Of a stretch of 10,470 nt of DNA, positions 1 to 6,808 are shown piece after piece. Origin of the DNA: Caulobacteraceae bacterium (GTDB lineage: Bacteria > Pseudomonadota > Alphaproteobacteria > Caulobacterales > Caulobacteraceae); assembly GCA_004144935.1 (NCBI GenBank), contig SDZP01000098.1:1-10470 (forward strand), given 5' to 3'. A model generated the notes under the pieces. The model made no database searches, was not told the DNA's origin, and was given only the letters and a program-made list of their open reading frames with translations. The number at the start of each line of letters is the position of its first letter. The stretch's first letter is position 1. The position numbers and the translations under genes were made by a program.

Positions 1-3
1 GCC

Positions 4-810
4 ATGCGCCTTCGACTCGCGACCTGGAACATCAACTCCGTCCGCCCGCGCGGCGACCTGATCGGCCGCATGGTCGACGAGATCGCCCCCGACGTCATCG
101 CCCTGCAGGAGATCAAGTGCCAGGCGCACGAGTTCCCGCGCGAGATGTTCGAGGCCCTCGGCTACCGCCACTTCCGCATCCACGGCCAGAAGGGCTGGCA
201 CGGGGTGGCCATCGTCTCGCGCCTGCCGCTGGAGGACTCGCCGCCGCTCGACGTCTGCAAGAACGGCCATGCCCGCTGCGTCGGGGCCATGGTCGGCGGC
301 GTGGAGATCCAGAACTTCTACATCCCGGCCGGCGGCGACCTGCCTGATCGCGAACTGAACCCCAAGTTCGATCACAAGCTGGATTTCTACGAAAAACTGA
401 CCGCCGAGTTCGAGCGCCGCGATCCCCGCAATCCGTTGATCGTCACGGGCGACCTGAACGTCGCGCACGGCGAGCACGACGTCTGGAATCACAAATACAT
501 GTCCAAGATCGTCAGCCACACACCGGTCGAGGTGGCGGCGATGGAAGCCCTGATCGCCTCCAACCGGTTCATCGACCTGCCGCGCGAGGTGGTGCCGCCG
601 TCGGAAAAACTGGCCAGCTGGTGGAGCTACCGCGCCGCCGATTTCCGCGCCTCCAACCGGGGTCTGCGCCTGGACCACATCCTGATCAGCCCCGGCCTGC
701 GGGATGCGGCTTTCCATACCGGCAAGGCGATCAGCAGGGTGCATGACGACGTGCGCGGCTGGGAAAAGCCGAGCGACCACGCGCCGGTGACGGCCGATTT
801 CATGATTTAA
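4..810 (+). CDS. xth: Exodeoxyribonuclease III (AP endonuclease family)
   Basis: The 268-residue protein matches the XthA type of exonuclease III, a Mg-dependent enzyme that cuts DNA at abasic sites and degrades one strand 3' to 5' during base excision repair in the cytoplasm. The whole endonuclease/exonuclease/phosphatase fold is present at the usual length (E. coli XthA is also 268 residues). Active-site residues are visible in order: N9 in TWNINSVR, E36 in LQEIK, Y106 in NFYIPAGG, D150 and N152 in TGDLNVAH, D224 in LDHILISP, and D258-H259 in SDHAPV. The hGQKGWHGVAIVSR segment (about 60-73) is typical of the XthA branch. The ATG at base 4 fits the expected N-terminus, but only three upstream bases are in view, so its ribosome binding site and promoter cannot be judged. 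It converges on the response regulator gene, with 40 bases between the stops. Confidence 0.95.
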   Translation: MRLRLATWNINSVRPRGDLIGRMVDEIAPDVIALQEIKCQAHEFPREMFEALGYRHFRIHGQKGWHGVAIVSRLPLEDSPPLDVCKNGHARCVGAMVGGVEIQNFYIPAGGDLPDRELNPKFDHKLDFYEKLTAEFERRDPRNPLIVTGDLNVAHGEHDVWNHKYMSKIVSHTPVEVAAMEALIASNRFIDLPREVVPPSEKLASWWSYRAADFRASNRGLRLDHILISPGLRDAAFHTGKAISRVHDDVRGWEKPSDHAPVTADFMI

Positions 811-850
811 GGTAAGGCGACCCTCTTCCGGAGGGAGCTTTCGTGACTGC

Positions 851-1537
851 CTAAGGCTGCAGCCGATACCCGCCCGCTTCGGTGATCAGCAGCCGGGCCT
901 GGCCGGGATCGGGCTCGATCTTCTGGCGCAGGCGGTAGACGTGGGTTTCCAGCGTATGGGTGGTGACCCCGGCGTTGTAGCCCCAGACCTCGGTCAGTAG
1001 CTCCTCCCGTGCGATGGCCTTGGCGCCGGCGCGGTAGAGGTACTTGAGGATGTTGGTCTCTTTCTCGGTCAGCCGGACCTTCTTGCCCTTGTCGTCGACC
1101 AGCAGCTTGGCGGCCGGGCGGAACTCGTAGGGGCCGATGCGGAAGACGGCGTCCTCGCTGGCCTCGTGGCTGCGCAGCTGGGCGCGGATGTGGGCCAGCA
1201 GGACCGCGAACCGGAAGGGCTTGGTGAGGTAGCCGTTGGCCCCCGATTCAAGACCCAGGATGGTGTCGGCGTCGGTGGAGGCGGCGGTCAGCATGACGAT
1301 CGGGGCGGTGACCCCGGCCTTGCGCATCAGCCGGCAGGCCTCGCGCCCGTCCATGTCGGGCAGGTCGACGTCGAGCAGGATCATGTCCGGCCGCGCCTCC
1401 TTGGCGATGGTCGACCCTTCGGTGGCCGTGGCCGCCTCGAGGGTGGTGAACTCCTCGTGCAGACGCAGCTGTTCGGCCAGCGCGCTGCGCAGGTCGTCGT
1501 CGTCGTCGATGATCAGGAGGGTCTTGCGTTGCGCCAT
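851..1537 (-). CDS. cenR: OmpR-family response regulator, CenR-like
   Basis: This 228-residue two-domain response regulator receives phosphate from a sensor kinase and binds DNA. The receiver (about 5-120) has the acidic pocket D11-D15, phosphoacceptor D56 in LLDVDLPDMDG, switch T84 and conserved K106 in TKPF. The C-terminal winged helix (about 133-228) carries LTEKETNILKYLYRAG and TTHTLETHVYRLRQKIEPDP, typical of the Trans_reg_C/OmpR group. By recall, this receiver-plus-effector sequence resembles alphaproteobacterial CenR, the envelope regulator of Caulobacter and relatives. I rate that name at about 0.6, against about 0.97 for OmpR-family regulator. An in-frame ATG 12 bases upstream (1549) would add MVLF. 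I prefer 1537 because MAQRKTLLIIDDD is the usual start of such proteins, although neither start has a strong ribosome binding site. One oddity is GANGY at 99-103, where most relatives have GANDY. The divergent L,D-transpeptidase gene is a plausible envelope partner. Confidence 0.9.
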   Translation of the reverse strand: MAQRKTLLIIDDDDDLRSALAEQLRLHEEFTTLEAATATEGSTIAKEARPDMILLDVDLPDMDGREACRLMRKAGVTAPIVMLTAASTDADTILGLESGANGYLTKPFRFAVLLAHIRAQLRSHEASEDAVFRIGPYEFRPAAKLLVDDKGKKVRLTEKETNILKYLYRAGAKAIAREELLTEVWGYNAGVTTHTLETHVYRLRQKIEPDPGQARLLITEAGGYRLQP

Positions 1538-1584
1538 GAACAGAACCATGCACCGTTTCGGCCCCCGAGGCCAAGCGTGGAGCC

Positions 1585-2097
1585 ATGAGATTGAACTTCA
1601 CCGCCCATGCCGACGGTCGCTTCCAGATGGGGAGCCGGACCGTCTCCTGCATCCTCGGCAAGGGGGGCGTGACGCCCGCCGCCGACAAACGCGAAGGCGA
1701 TGGGGCCAGCCCGATCGGGACCTGGCCAATCCGCCGCCTGCTCTACCGCCCCGACAAGAGCCCGCCGCCGAGGACCGGTCTGGCGGTGCATGCCATCCAG
1801 CCGAACGAGGGCTGGTGCGACGCGCCGGAGGATCCGAACTACAATCGCTCGGTTAGCCTGCCCTATCCGGCCAGCCATGAGCGGCTGTGGCGGGACGACG
1901 ACATCTACGACCTGGTGCTGGTGCTGGGGCACAACGACGATCCGGTCGTCGCCGGGATGGGATCGGCCATCTTCCTGCATCTGACCCGGCCGAACCGGGC
2001 GCCGACCGAGGGCTGCGTGGCCCTCGATCGGCCGGACCTGCTCGATTTGCTCGCGCAGGCCCGGCCGGGCGATACCGTGACGATAGAGGCGGCCTGA
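1585..2097 (+). CDS. L,D-transpeptidase (YkuD) family protein, no signal peptide
   Basis: The 170-residue protein has the YkuD-type L,D-transpeptidase catalytic fold, whose members form 3-3 peptidoglycan cross-links or attach proteins to peptidoglycan by a cysteine acyl-enzyme. The active-site signature is complete: H116, then GSAIFLH with H132, then PTEGCVAL with nucleophile C144. The middle region (about 73-115, DGWCD-like then YNRSV and LWRDDDIYDLV) resembles a compact group of alphaproteobacterial YkuD proteins (COG3786-like). No signal peptide or membrane segment is visible; the protein starts MRLNFTAHADG, which is odd for a periplasmic enzyme. Either it is exported by another route, the real start differs, or it acts inside the cell. 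GGAG at 1579-1582 lies only 2 bases before the ATG, an unusually short spacing, so initiation may be weak. It diverges from the CenR-like regulator and may be under its control (inference). Confidence 0.85.
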   Translation: MRLNFTAHADGRFQMGSRTVSCILGKGGVTPAADKREGDGASPIGTWPIRRLLYRPDKSPPPRTGLAVHAIQPNEGWCDAPEDPNYNRSVSLPYPASHERLWRDDDIYDLVLVLGHNDDPVVAGMGSAIFLHLTRPNRAPTEGCVALDRPDLLDLLAQARPGDTVTIEAA

Positions 2098-2101
2098 GGC
2101 C

Positions 2102-2674
2102 CTACTTGACGCCTTCGCGCAGGCCCTTGGCCTTGGTCAGGTGTTCCTGGACCACCGGGGCGGTCGAGGCGGCGGCCGCCTGCAGGGCCGGGACCGTGCC
2201 GTCGGCGGCATAGCGCGTCATCAGGTCGAGGGCCGCCTGGTGGCCATCAACCTGGGCGTCCAGGTAGGCTTTGTCGAAGTCGGCGTCGCTGGCCTTGGCA
2301 AGGTCGTCGAGCTTGCTCTGAAGGTCGGCCGGCAGGGCCATCGGCGGGGTCAGCGGCTGGCCCGAATCGGCGATGGCCTTCTTCAGACCGGCGGTGGTCT
2401 GGGTGTGCATGTCGATCATCATCTGGGCGAAGGCCTTAATGTCGGCGTTCTTGGTCCGGGTGAGAGCCAGCTTGCTGCTCTCGATCTCGAACATGTCGCT
2501 GGCCGCGGCCTTGGCGACGAAGTCGGGGGCGCTGGCCTCGTCGGCCGGGGTCGGCACGGTGGCGGTGGGGTTGGCGTCCGGCGTGGCGGCCGTGGTCTCG
2601 TCGACCTTCTGGCCGCAGGCGGCGAGAGCGAGAGCGGCGCAGGCGGCGCCGGCGATGAGAAGCTTGCGGTACAT
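2102..2674 (-). CDS. DUF4142 lipoprotein
   Basis: The 190-residue protein belongs by appearance to the DUF4142 family of exported helical, ferritin-like proteins of unknown biochemical role, often linked to stress and stationary phase in proteobacteria. The N-terminus MYRKLLIAGAACAALALAAC is a lipoprotein signal with lipobox LAAC, so C20 should be lipidated. Residues G21-Q22 give no Asp at +2, favouring outer-membrane sorting. A Pro/Thr/Ala-rich linker (about 25-45) leads to the helical domain (about 48-185), which contains DFVAKAAASDMFEIESSKLAL and a QMMIDMHTQTTAGLK segment typical of the family. The start at 2674 is chosen because GGAGGA lies just upstream at good spacing and the signal peptide begins there; a longer frame to 2731 would add 19 unlike residues. 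Its stop lies 4 bases from the convergent L,D-transpeptidase stop. A possible weak EcfG promoter lies upstream. Confidence 0.87.
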   Translation of the reverse strand: MYRKLLIAGAACAALALAACGQKVDETTAATPDANPTATVPTPADEASAPDFVAKAAASDMFEIESSKLALTRTKNADIKAFAQMMIDMHTQTTAGLKKAIADSGQPLTPPMALPADLQSKLDDLAKASDADFDKAYLDAQVDGHQAALDLMTRYAADGTVPALQAAAASTAPVVQEHLTKAKGLREGVK

Positions 2675-2734
2675 GGGAGTCCTCCGGCACTGGAAAGCTG
2701 CCACCCGTTTTCGGGGGCCTGTGCTGTCCACTTA

Positions 2735-2760
2735 AACCTCACGAGGGCGTGATGCGTTCC
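2735..2760 (-). promoter_or_regulatory. Candidate weak EcfG-type promoter for the DUF4142 gene
   Basis: Read on the minus strand, GGAAC (2760-2756) is followed after 17 bases by GGTT (2738-2735). The EcfG consensus of alphaproteobacteria is GGAAC-N16/17-CGTT, so the -35 is perfect, the spacing is allowed and the -10 has one mismatch. Transcription would start about 50-55 bases before the DUF4142 start codon. The -35 lies inside the first codons of the divergent CoA-transferase gene. This is weaker evidence than at the two perfect sites further right. Confidence 0.4.
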
Positions 2761-3969
2761 AATGTCGAGCCGACGACGGATGGCCCCTTGGCCGGGTTGA
2801 CCGTCATCGAGATGGGCACGCTGATCGCCGGGCCGTTCTGCGGTCAGATCCTGGGCGATTTCGGCGCGACGGTGATCAAGCTGGAGGATCCGGGCAAAGG
2901 CGATCCAATGCGCCAGTGGGGGCGCAGCCTGCCGATGGGCCACAGCCCCTGGTGGCCGGTGATCGGCCGAAACAAGCGCTCGGTGACGCTGAACCTGCGG
3001 GATCCGGAGGGTCAGGCCATTGCGCGGAAGCTGATCGCCGGGGCCGATGTGCTGGTCGAGAACTTCCGCCCCGGGGCGATGGAGAAATGGGGGCTGGGCT
3101 ATGAGGCGCTGAGCGCCGACAATCCTGGCCTGGTCATGGCGCGGGTCTCGGGGTTCGGACAGACCGGGCCCTACGCACAGCGGGCCGGATACGCCCTGAT
3201 CGGTGAGGCCATGGGCGGCCTGCGCTACATCACCGGCGAGTCCGACCGGGCCCCGGCGCGGGCCGGCATTTCGGTCGGCGACAGCTTGGCCGGCCTGCAT
3301 GCGGCGCTGGGGACGATGATGGCGCTGCACGCCAGGCACAGGACCGGCAAGGGCCAGATCGTCGATGCGGCCATCTACGAGAGCGTGCTGTCGGTGATGG
3401 AAAACCTGATCACCGAATACGGCCTGACCGGCTATGTGCGCGAGCGGTCGGGGTCGGTGCTGCCGGGGATCGCGCCGTCGAACGCCTATCCCACCGCCGA
3501 CGGGGCGCTGGTGGTCATCGGGGCCAACCAGGACACCCTGTTCGCGCGGCTGTGCGCGGCCATGGGGCGGCCCGAGTTGAGCGCCGATCCGCGCTATGCC
3601 GGCCACGCGGCGCGTGGCGAGAACCAGGCGGAGCTGGACGCCCTGATCGGCGGCTGGACGGTGACGCTGACGGCGGATGACCTGCTGGCGCTGATGGAGT
3701 CGAGCGGGGTGGCGGCGGGGCGGGTCTATCGTGCGCCGGACATGCTGCAGGATCCGCAGTTCATGGCCCGCGAGGCCATCGTCGAGACGCCGCATCCGGT
3801 GTTCGGCGCGGTGAAGATGCAGAACGCCTTTCCCAAGCTCAGCGAGACGCCGGGCGGCGTGCGCTGGCCGGGGCCGGCGCTGGGTGAGCATACCGATGCG
3901 GTGCTGTCCGAGCGGGCCGGGGTACCGGCGGAGTATCTGGCGGCGCTGCGGGCGCGCGGCGTGATCTAG
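2752..3969 (+). CDS. CaiB/BaiF family (family III) CoA-transferase
   Basis: The 405-residue protein is a family III CoA-transferase, which moves coenzyme A between carboxylic acids in the cytoplasm through an aspartyl-CoA anhydride; the family also includes alpha-methylacyl-CoA racemases. The N-terminus PLAGLTVIEMGTLIAGPFCGQILGDFGA is diagnostic. VENFRPGAMEKWGLGYEAL and SGFGQTGPY follow, and the catalytic Asp is expected at D177 in ISVGDSLAGL. The length is normal for a single-subunit member. The substrate cannot be named from sequence, and no acyl-CoA dehydrogenase or ligase neighbour helps. ATG at 2752 is preferred over the GTG at 2749 because GAGGG at 2743-2747 sits closer to normal spacing from it. 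The gene diverges from the DUF4142 gene, with 77 bases between the starts. Its TAG stop overlaps the stop of the convergent kinase gene. Confidence 0.93.
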   Translation: MRSNVEPTTDGPLAGLTVIEMGTLIAGPFCGQILGDFGATVIKLEDPGKGDPMRQWGRSLPMGHSPWWPVIGRNKRSVTLNLRDPEGQAIARKLIAGADVLVENFRPGAMEKWGLGYEALSADNPGLVMARVSGFGQTGPYAQRAGYALIGEAMGGLRYITGESDRAPARAGISVGDSLAGLHAALGTMMALHARHRTGKGQIVDAAIYESVLSVMENLITEYGLTGYVRERSGSVLPGIAPSNAYPTADGALVVIGANQDTLFARLCAAMGRPELSADPRYAGHAARGENQAELDALIGGWTVTLTADDLLALMESSGVAAGRVYRAPDMLQDPQFMAREAIVETPHPVFGAVKMQNAFPKLSETPGGVRWPGPALGEHTDAVLSERAGVPAEYLAALRARGVI

Positions 3970-5870
3970 CGGCCGACGGCCTCCGCCACCGCCTGGACGA
4001 TCTGGTGGATGTTGTAGGGCTTGCGAACGATGGGGGCGGCGAAGCCGCCCGGGGCGCCGCGCTCGCCGTAGCCGGTGGCGAAGACGAAGGGGATGCCCCG
4101 CGCCTGCAGCCGCTCGGCCACCGGGGTGACCAGCCGGCCGCCGAGGTTGACGTCGAGCACAGCGGCGTCGAGCGCCGCCTCGGCGTGGCCCATGGCCTCG
4201 TCGACATCGCCGGCGGTGCCGACGATGATCGCCCCGGCCTCGATCAGGCCGGCCTCCAGCTCAAGCGCCAGCAGGGTGGCGTCCTCGACGATCAGCAGCC
4301 GCAGGCCTTCGACGCCCCCGTGGCCGGCGGCCTGGCCGCTGGAGACGCCGTTGGGAGCGGGCGGGGGCTGGGCGGTGGCGGCGTCGGCCAGGGCGGCGCG
4401 GTTGGCGGTCAGGTGCACGCGCACCCCGCTCCGGTCGTAGGTCACCTTGCCGACCCCGCCAAGCTCGCGGCCGGTGACCCGGTCGAGCAGCACGGCGCCG
4501 AAGCCGGTGCGGGTCGGCTGCACGACGGGCGGTCCGCCCGTTTCCTGCCAGTCGATGGCGAAGCCGCCGTCCGGCCGCTTGCGCCAGTCGAGCAGCACCC
4601 GGCCGCCCTCCACCGACAGGGCGCCATACTTGATGGCGTTGGTGGCCAGCTCGTGCAGGGCCAGCGACAGGGCGTTGGCGGCCCGGGGGGTGAGAAACAG
4701 GTCCGGTCCCGACCAGATGGCCTGGCCCTGGCCGAGGCCGCCGAGCTCGGCTTCGACGATGGAGCCCAGGCTGGCGCCGTGCCAGCGGGTGGCGGTAAGC
4801 AGCTCGTGGGCCTGGGCCATGGCCTTCAGCCGGCCCGAGAAGCTGTCGATGAAGCCGTCGACCGAGCTGGTGCGGCGGGCCGACTGGGCAGCCAGCGACT
4901 GCACGGCGGCGAGCACGTTCTTCACCCGGTGGTCGAGCTCGGCCATCAGGGTTTCGCGCTGTTCCTCGTCCCGCTTGCGGTCGGTGATGTCCTGGACGAC
5001 GCCGATGATCTTGCGCGGCTGGCCGTCGCCGTCCAGCACCACCGTGCCGGCCCCCATCATCCAGCGGACCTCGCCATTGTCGGGGCGGACGATGCGGTAT
5101 TCGGCCCGGTAGCGGCCCGTGGCCTTCAGCGAGCGGTCGACCTCGACCCTCAGGGCGTCGCGGTCGTCGGGATGCACATATTTGAAGGAGACGTCGCCCT
5201 TCTGGCCGGCCGTGCTGTCGCGGCTGAGGCCGGTCATGGTCTTCATCTGTTCGTTGATGACCACCCTGTCTTCGGTGAGATCGAGGTCGAACTCGCCGAG
5301 GCCGCCCGCCTCGAGCGCCAGATCGCGCCGCTGGCGGTCGAGCTGGCGGCCCCGCTCGACCGCCAGACGGTGGGCGTCGGCCATCAGGCGTTCGGTGGCC
5401 AGTTCGGCCAGATCGCTCAAGGCTTCCAGCAGGGCTTCCTGCTCCCGCGGATGCGGCTCGGGGTCGCCGACCACGAGCAGCCCGACCACGGCCCCGTCGG
5501 GGGTGACCAGCGGCGCGCTGGCGAAGAAGGCGACGTCGACCTGTGTCAGGGTATGGCGAATGGCGTCGAAGCGCTTGTCGGCGCGCTGGTCGGCGCTGAT
5601 CAAGGCCTCGCCGCGGCGAATCATGACATCGGCCAGCGAACCGGCGCGGGGATATTCCCGCCGCTCCAGCCCGACGATGGCCTTGTGCCAGAGCCGGTCG
5701 CGGTCGACGAGGACGACGGCGGCGCGCGGGGCGCCGAACAGGGCCGCGGCCAGCCTGACCACCCGGTCGAAGGTGGCGTCGGACTCGCTGTCGAGCGCGC
5801 CGAGACCTCGCAGCACCGCCAGCCTGTCATCCTCGGCCATTTCGACGTCAGCTGCGACAATTTTACTCAT
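3966..5870 (-). CDS. Hybrid HWE-family sensor histidine kinase (GAF-PAS-HWE-REC)
   Basis: The 634-residue signalling protein has no membrane segment, so it should sense cytoplasmic cues. A GAF domain (about 18-165) is followed by a PAS domain (about 190-300) with VHPDDRDAL and the closing DITDRKR. The HWE kinase core (about 302-490) has phosphoacceptor H314 in LDHRVKN, the H-N pair in HELATNAIKYGALS (H406, N411), the W-x-E signature W441-E443 that helps name the family, and GFGAVLL. A proline-rich linker (about 501-508) joins a receiver (about 522-634) with E529-D530, phosphoacceptor D573 in VLDVNLGG, PFVFATGYG at 594-602 and K617 in RKPY. HWE and HisKA_2 kinases commonly feed the PhyR-NepR-EcfG stress pathway, and the FATGY motif recalls the 'FAT GUY' receivers of that network. 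AGGT precedes the ATG at about 7 bases. Its output partner is unknown; no PhyR, NepR or EcfG gene is in this window. Confidence 0.95.
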   Translation of the reverse strand: MSKIVAADVEMAEDDRLAVLRGLGALDSESDATFDRVVRLAAALFGAPRAAVVLVDRDRLWHKAIVGLERREYPRAGSLADVMIRRGEALISADQRADKRFDAIRHTLTQVDVAFFASAPLVTPDGAVVGLLVVGDPEPHPREQEALLEALSDLAELATERLMADAHRLAVERGRQLDRQRRDLALEAGGLGEFDLDLTEDRVVINEQMKTMTGLSRDSTAGQKGDVSFKYVHPDDRDALRVEVDRSLKATGRYRAEYRIVRPDNGEVRWMMGAGTVVLDGDGQPRKIIGVVQDITDRKRDEEQRETLMAELDHRVKNVLAAVQSLAAQSARRTSSVDGFIDSFSGRLKAMAQAHELLTATRWHGASLGSIVEAELGGLGQGQAIWSGPDLFLTPRAANALSLALHELATNAIKYGALSVEGGRVLLDWRKRPDGGFAIDWQETGGPPVVQPTRTGFGAVLLDRVTGRELGGVGKVTYDRSGVRVHLTANRAALADAATAQPPPAPNGVSSGQAAGHGGVEGLRLLIVEDATLLALELEAGLIEAGAIIVGTAGDVDEAMGHAEAALDAAVLDVNLGGRLVTPVAERLQARGIPFVFATGYGERGAPGGFAAPIVRKPYNIHQIVQAVAEAVGR

Positions 5871-5937
5871 GCGGGCACCTTAGACGCACTTTCTCCGTTA
5901 AGCGACTGTGGCGACGCGAAGGCTGGCATCCTATGTT

Positions 5938-5962
5938 GGAACCAGCGTCCGATCCCGGCGTT
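5938..5962 (+). promoter_or_regulatory. EcfG-type general stress promoter upstream of the DUF883 gene
   Basis: GGAAC at 5938-5942 and CGTT at 5959-5962 are separated by exactly 16 bases, a perfect match to the known EcfG (SigT in Caulobacter) promoter GGAAC-N16/17-CGTT. Transcription should begin near 5969-5971, giving a leader of about 55 bases before the ATG at 6025. It lies in the 154-base gap between the divergent kinase and DUF883 genes and points at the latter. The gap otherwise holds only a short G/C hairpin (5991-6006). I found no promoter match for the kinase. Confidence 0.85.
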
Positions 5963-6024
5963 GTCGGGCCGTCACCCCATGACGACCCACGCCCGGGGGT
6001 GCGGGCCTCACGCGGAGCTATCAG

Positions 6025-6369
6025 ATGACCAACGTGCCCACCGGCGCCGAAACCGAAGCGGCCAAGGCCAAGACCTCGCTGAAAAGCGCGGCCAGCCATG
6101 CCGAAAAGAGCTTCGCGGAAGCCGCCGAAGCCGCCAAGAGCAGCATCACCGAGGCCGCCACGCGCGCCGAAGTGGCTATCAAGGAAGGCCTCGAAACCTT
6201 CCGCGCCCAAAGCCGCACCTATGCCGACACGGCCGGCCACCAGCTCGACGTCGCCCAGCGCTACGTCACCGAGCGGGTCAAGGAACGTCCGCTGACCGCC
6301 ACTCTGGCGGGCGTCGGCGTCGGCCTGCTGCTCGGCCTGCTGCTCGCCGGTCGCGGCGACCGCCGTTGA
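6025..6369 (+). CDS. DUF883/ElaB/YqjD-like membrane-anchored protein
   Basis: The 114-residue protein resembles the ElaB/YqjD/DUF883 family, tail-anchored inner-membrane proteins linked to stationary phase and stress; E. coli YqjD and ElaB have been reported to bind ribosomes. Residues about 8-80 are a long Ala/Glu/Lys-rich amphipathic helix or coiled coil. The family C-terminus follows: VTERVKERPLTATLAG (81-96), a glycine-rich membrane segment GVGVGLLLGLLLAGR (about 96-110) and a short basic tail. GGAG at 6014-6017 stands 7 bases from the ATG, supporting this start. A perfect EcfG promoter lies upstream, so induction by the general stress response is expected. The TGA stop overlaps the TTG start proposed for the next gene, suggesting a two-gene operon with translational coupling. 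Confidence 0.85.
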   Translation: MTNVPTGAETEAAKAKTSLKSAASHAEKSFAEAAEAAKSSITEAATRAEVAIKEGLETFRAQSRTYADTAGHQLDVAQRYVTERVKERPLTATLAGVGVGLLLGLLLAGRGDRR

Positions 6370-6782
6370 TCGTTGAACGCACACTTGCGGCCCTGGCGAC
6401 GGCGGCGGCGGTAGTCGCCGCCGTTTCCGTGGCCGTCGTCTCGGCCTTCTTCGCCCTGTTCGCCCTCGTCGAGCCCTATGTGGGCGCGGCCGGGGCCGGG
6501 GCGGTGGTGGCCGGCGCGGCCGCCCTGCTGGCCGCGATCATCGCCATGATCGCGGCGCGCAAGATGCACGGCGACCGGACCCGCCACCAGGCGGCCGAGG
6601 CGGCTTCGGCCGGCCCGGGCGGCAGCCATACCGACGTCGCTCACATCCTGCTCGGCGTCATCAAGGACCGTCCGCTGCTGTCGGCGGGCGCCGCTCTCGC
6701 AGTCGGCGTCTATGCCTTGCGCAACCCGGCGCTGATCAGCGCCGTCGTTCGTGGGTTCATGGACGGCAAGTCCAAGTTCTAG
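6366..6782 (+). CDS. Small membrane protein, possibly YqjE/holin-like
   Basis: This 138-residue reading frame is proposed to start at TTG (6366-6368), overlapping the preceding stop as TTGA. No ATG or GTG in this frame lies upstream within reach, and later ones would cut into the first membrane segment. Two strongly hydrophobic segments (about 10-35 and 41-64) are joined by EPYVGAAG. They are followed by a basic stretch (65-75), a Gly/Ala-rich linker and a third weaker hydrophobic segment (about 105-118). The double hairpin resembles YqjE/holin superfamily III proteins, which often sit beside YqjD/ElaB-type genes, but I cannot confirm the family. IKDRPLLSA (99-107) echoes VKERPLTA in the upstream protein. 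No independent ribosome binding site is obvious, which fits coupling. Expression from the EcfG promoter at 5938-5962 is likely. Confidence 0.7.
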   Translation: MIVERTLAALATAAAVVAAVSVAVVSAFFALFALVEPYVGAAGAGAVVAGAAALLAAIIAMIAARKMHGDRTRHQAAEAASAGPGGSHTDVAHILLGVIKDRPLLSAGAALAVGVYALRNPALISAVVRGFMDGKSKF

Positions 6783-6808
6783 ACCGTTTCAACCGTTGTC
6801 TGTTTTGA

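Noticed and set aside
816..840. Hairpin CCCTC/GAGGG between the convergent xth and response regulator genes as a two-way terminator
   Set aside because: The stem is only 5 bp and neither strand has a T run after it. Rho-independent termination is not supported.
1490..1512. GTC/GTCGTC trinucleotide repeat
   Set aside because: It encodes the run of aspartates in the receiver's acidic pocket on the minus strand; not an independent repeat element.
2419..3891. Long minus-strand open frame opposite the CoA-transferase
   Set aside because: No recognisable motifs; the plus strand encodes a complete family III CoA-transferase.
5979..6024. Possible small upstream open frame starting at ATG 5979 in the DUF883 leader
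   Set aside because: No ribosome binding site. The frame passes on through the DUF883 gene as arginine-rich nonsense without a separate stop, so it looks like a shadow.
4005..6782. Very long plus-strand open frame antisense to the kinase gene and running into the small membrane protein gene
   Set aside because: Only its last part (from 6366) looks like protein. The rest is a G/C-rich antisense shadow of the kinase, which has complete domains on the other strand.
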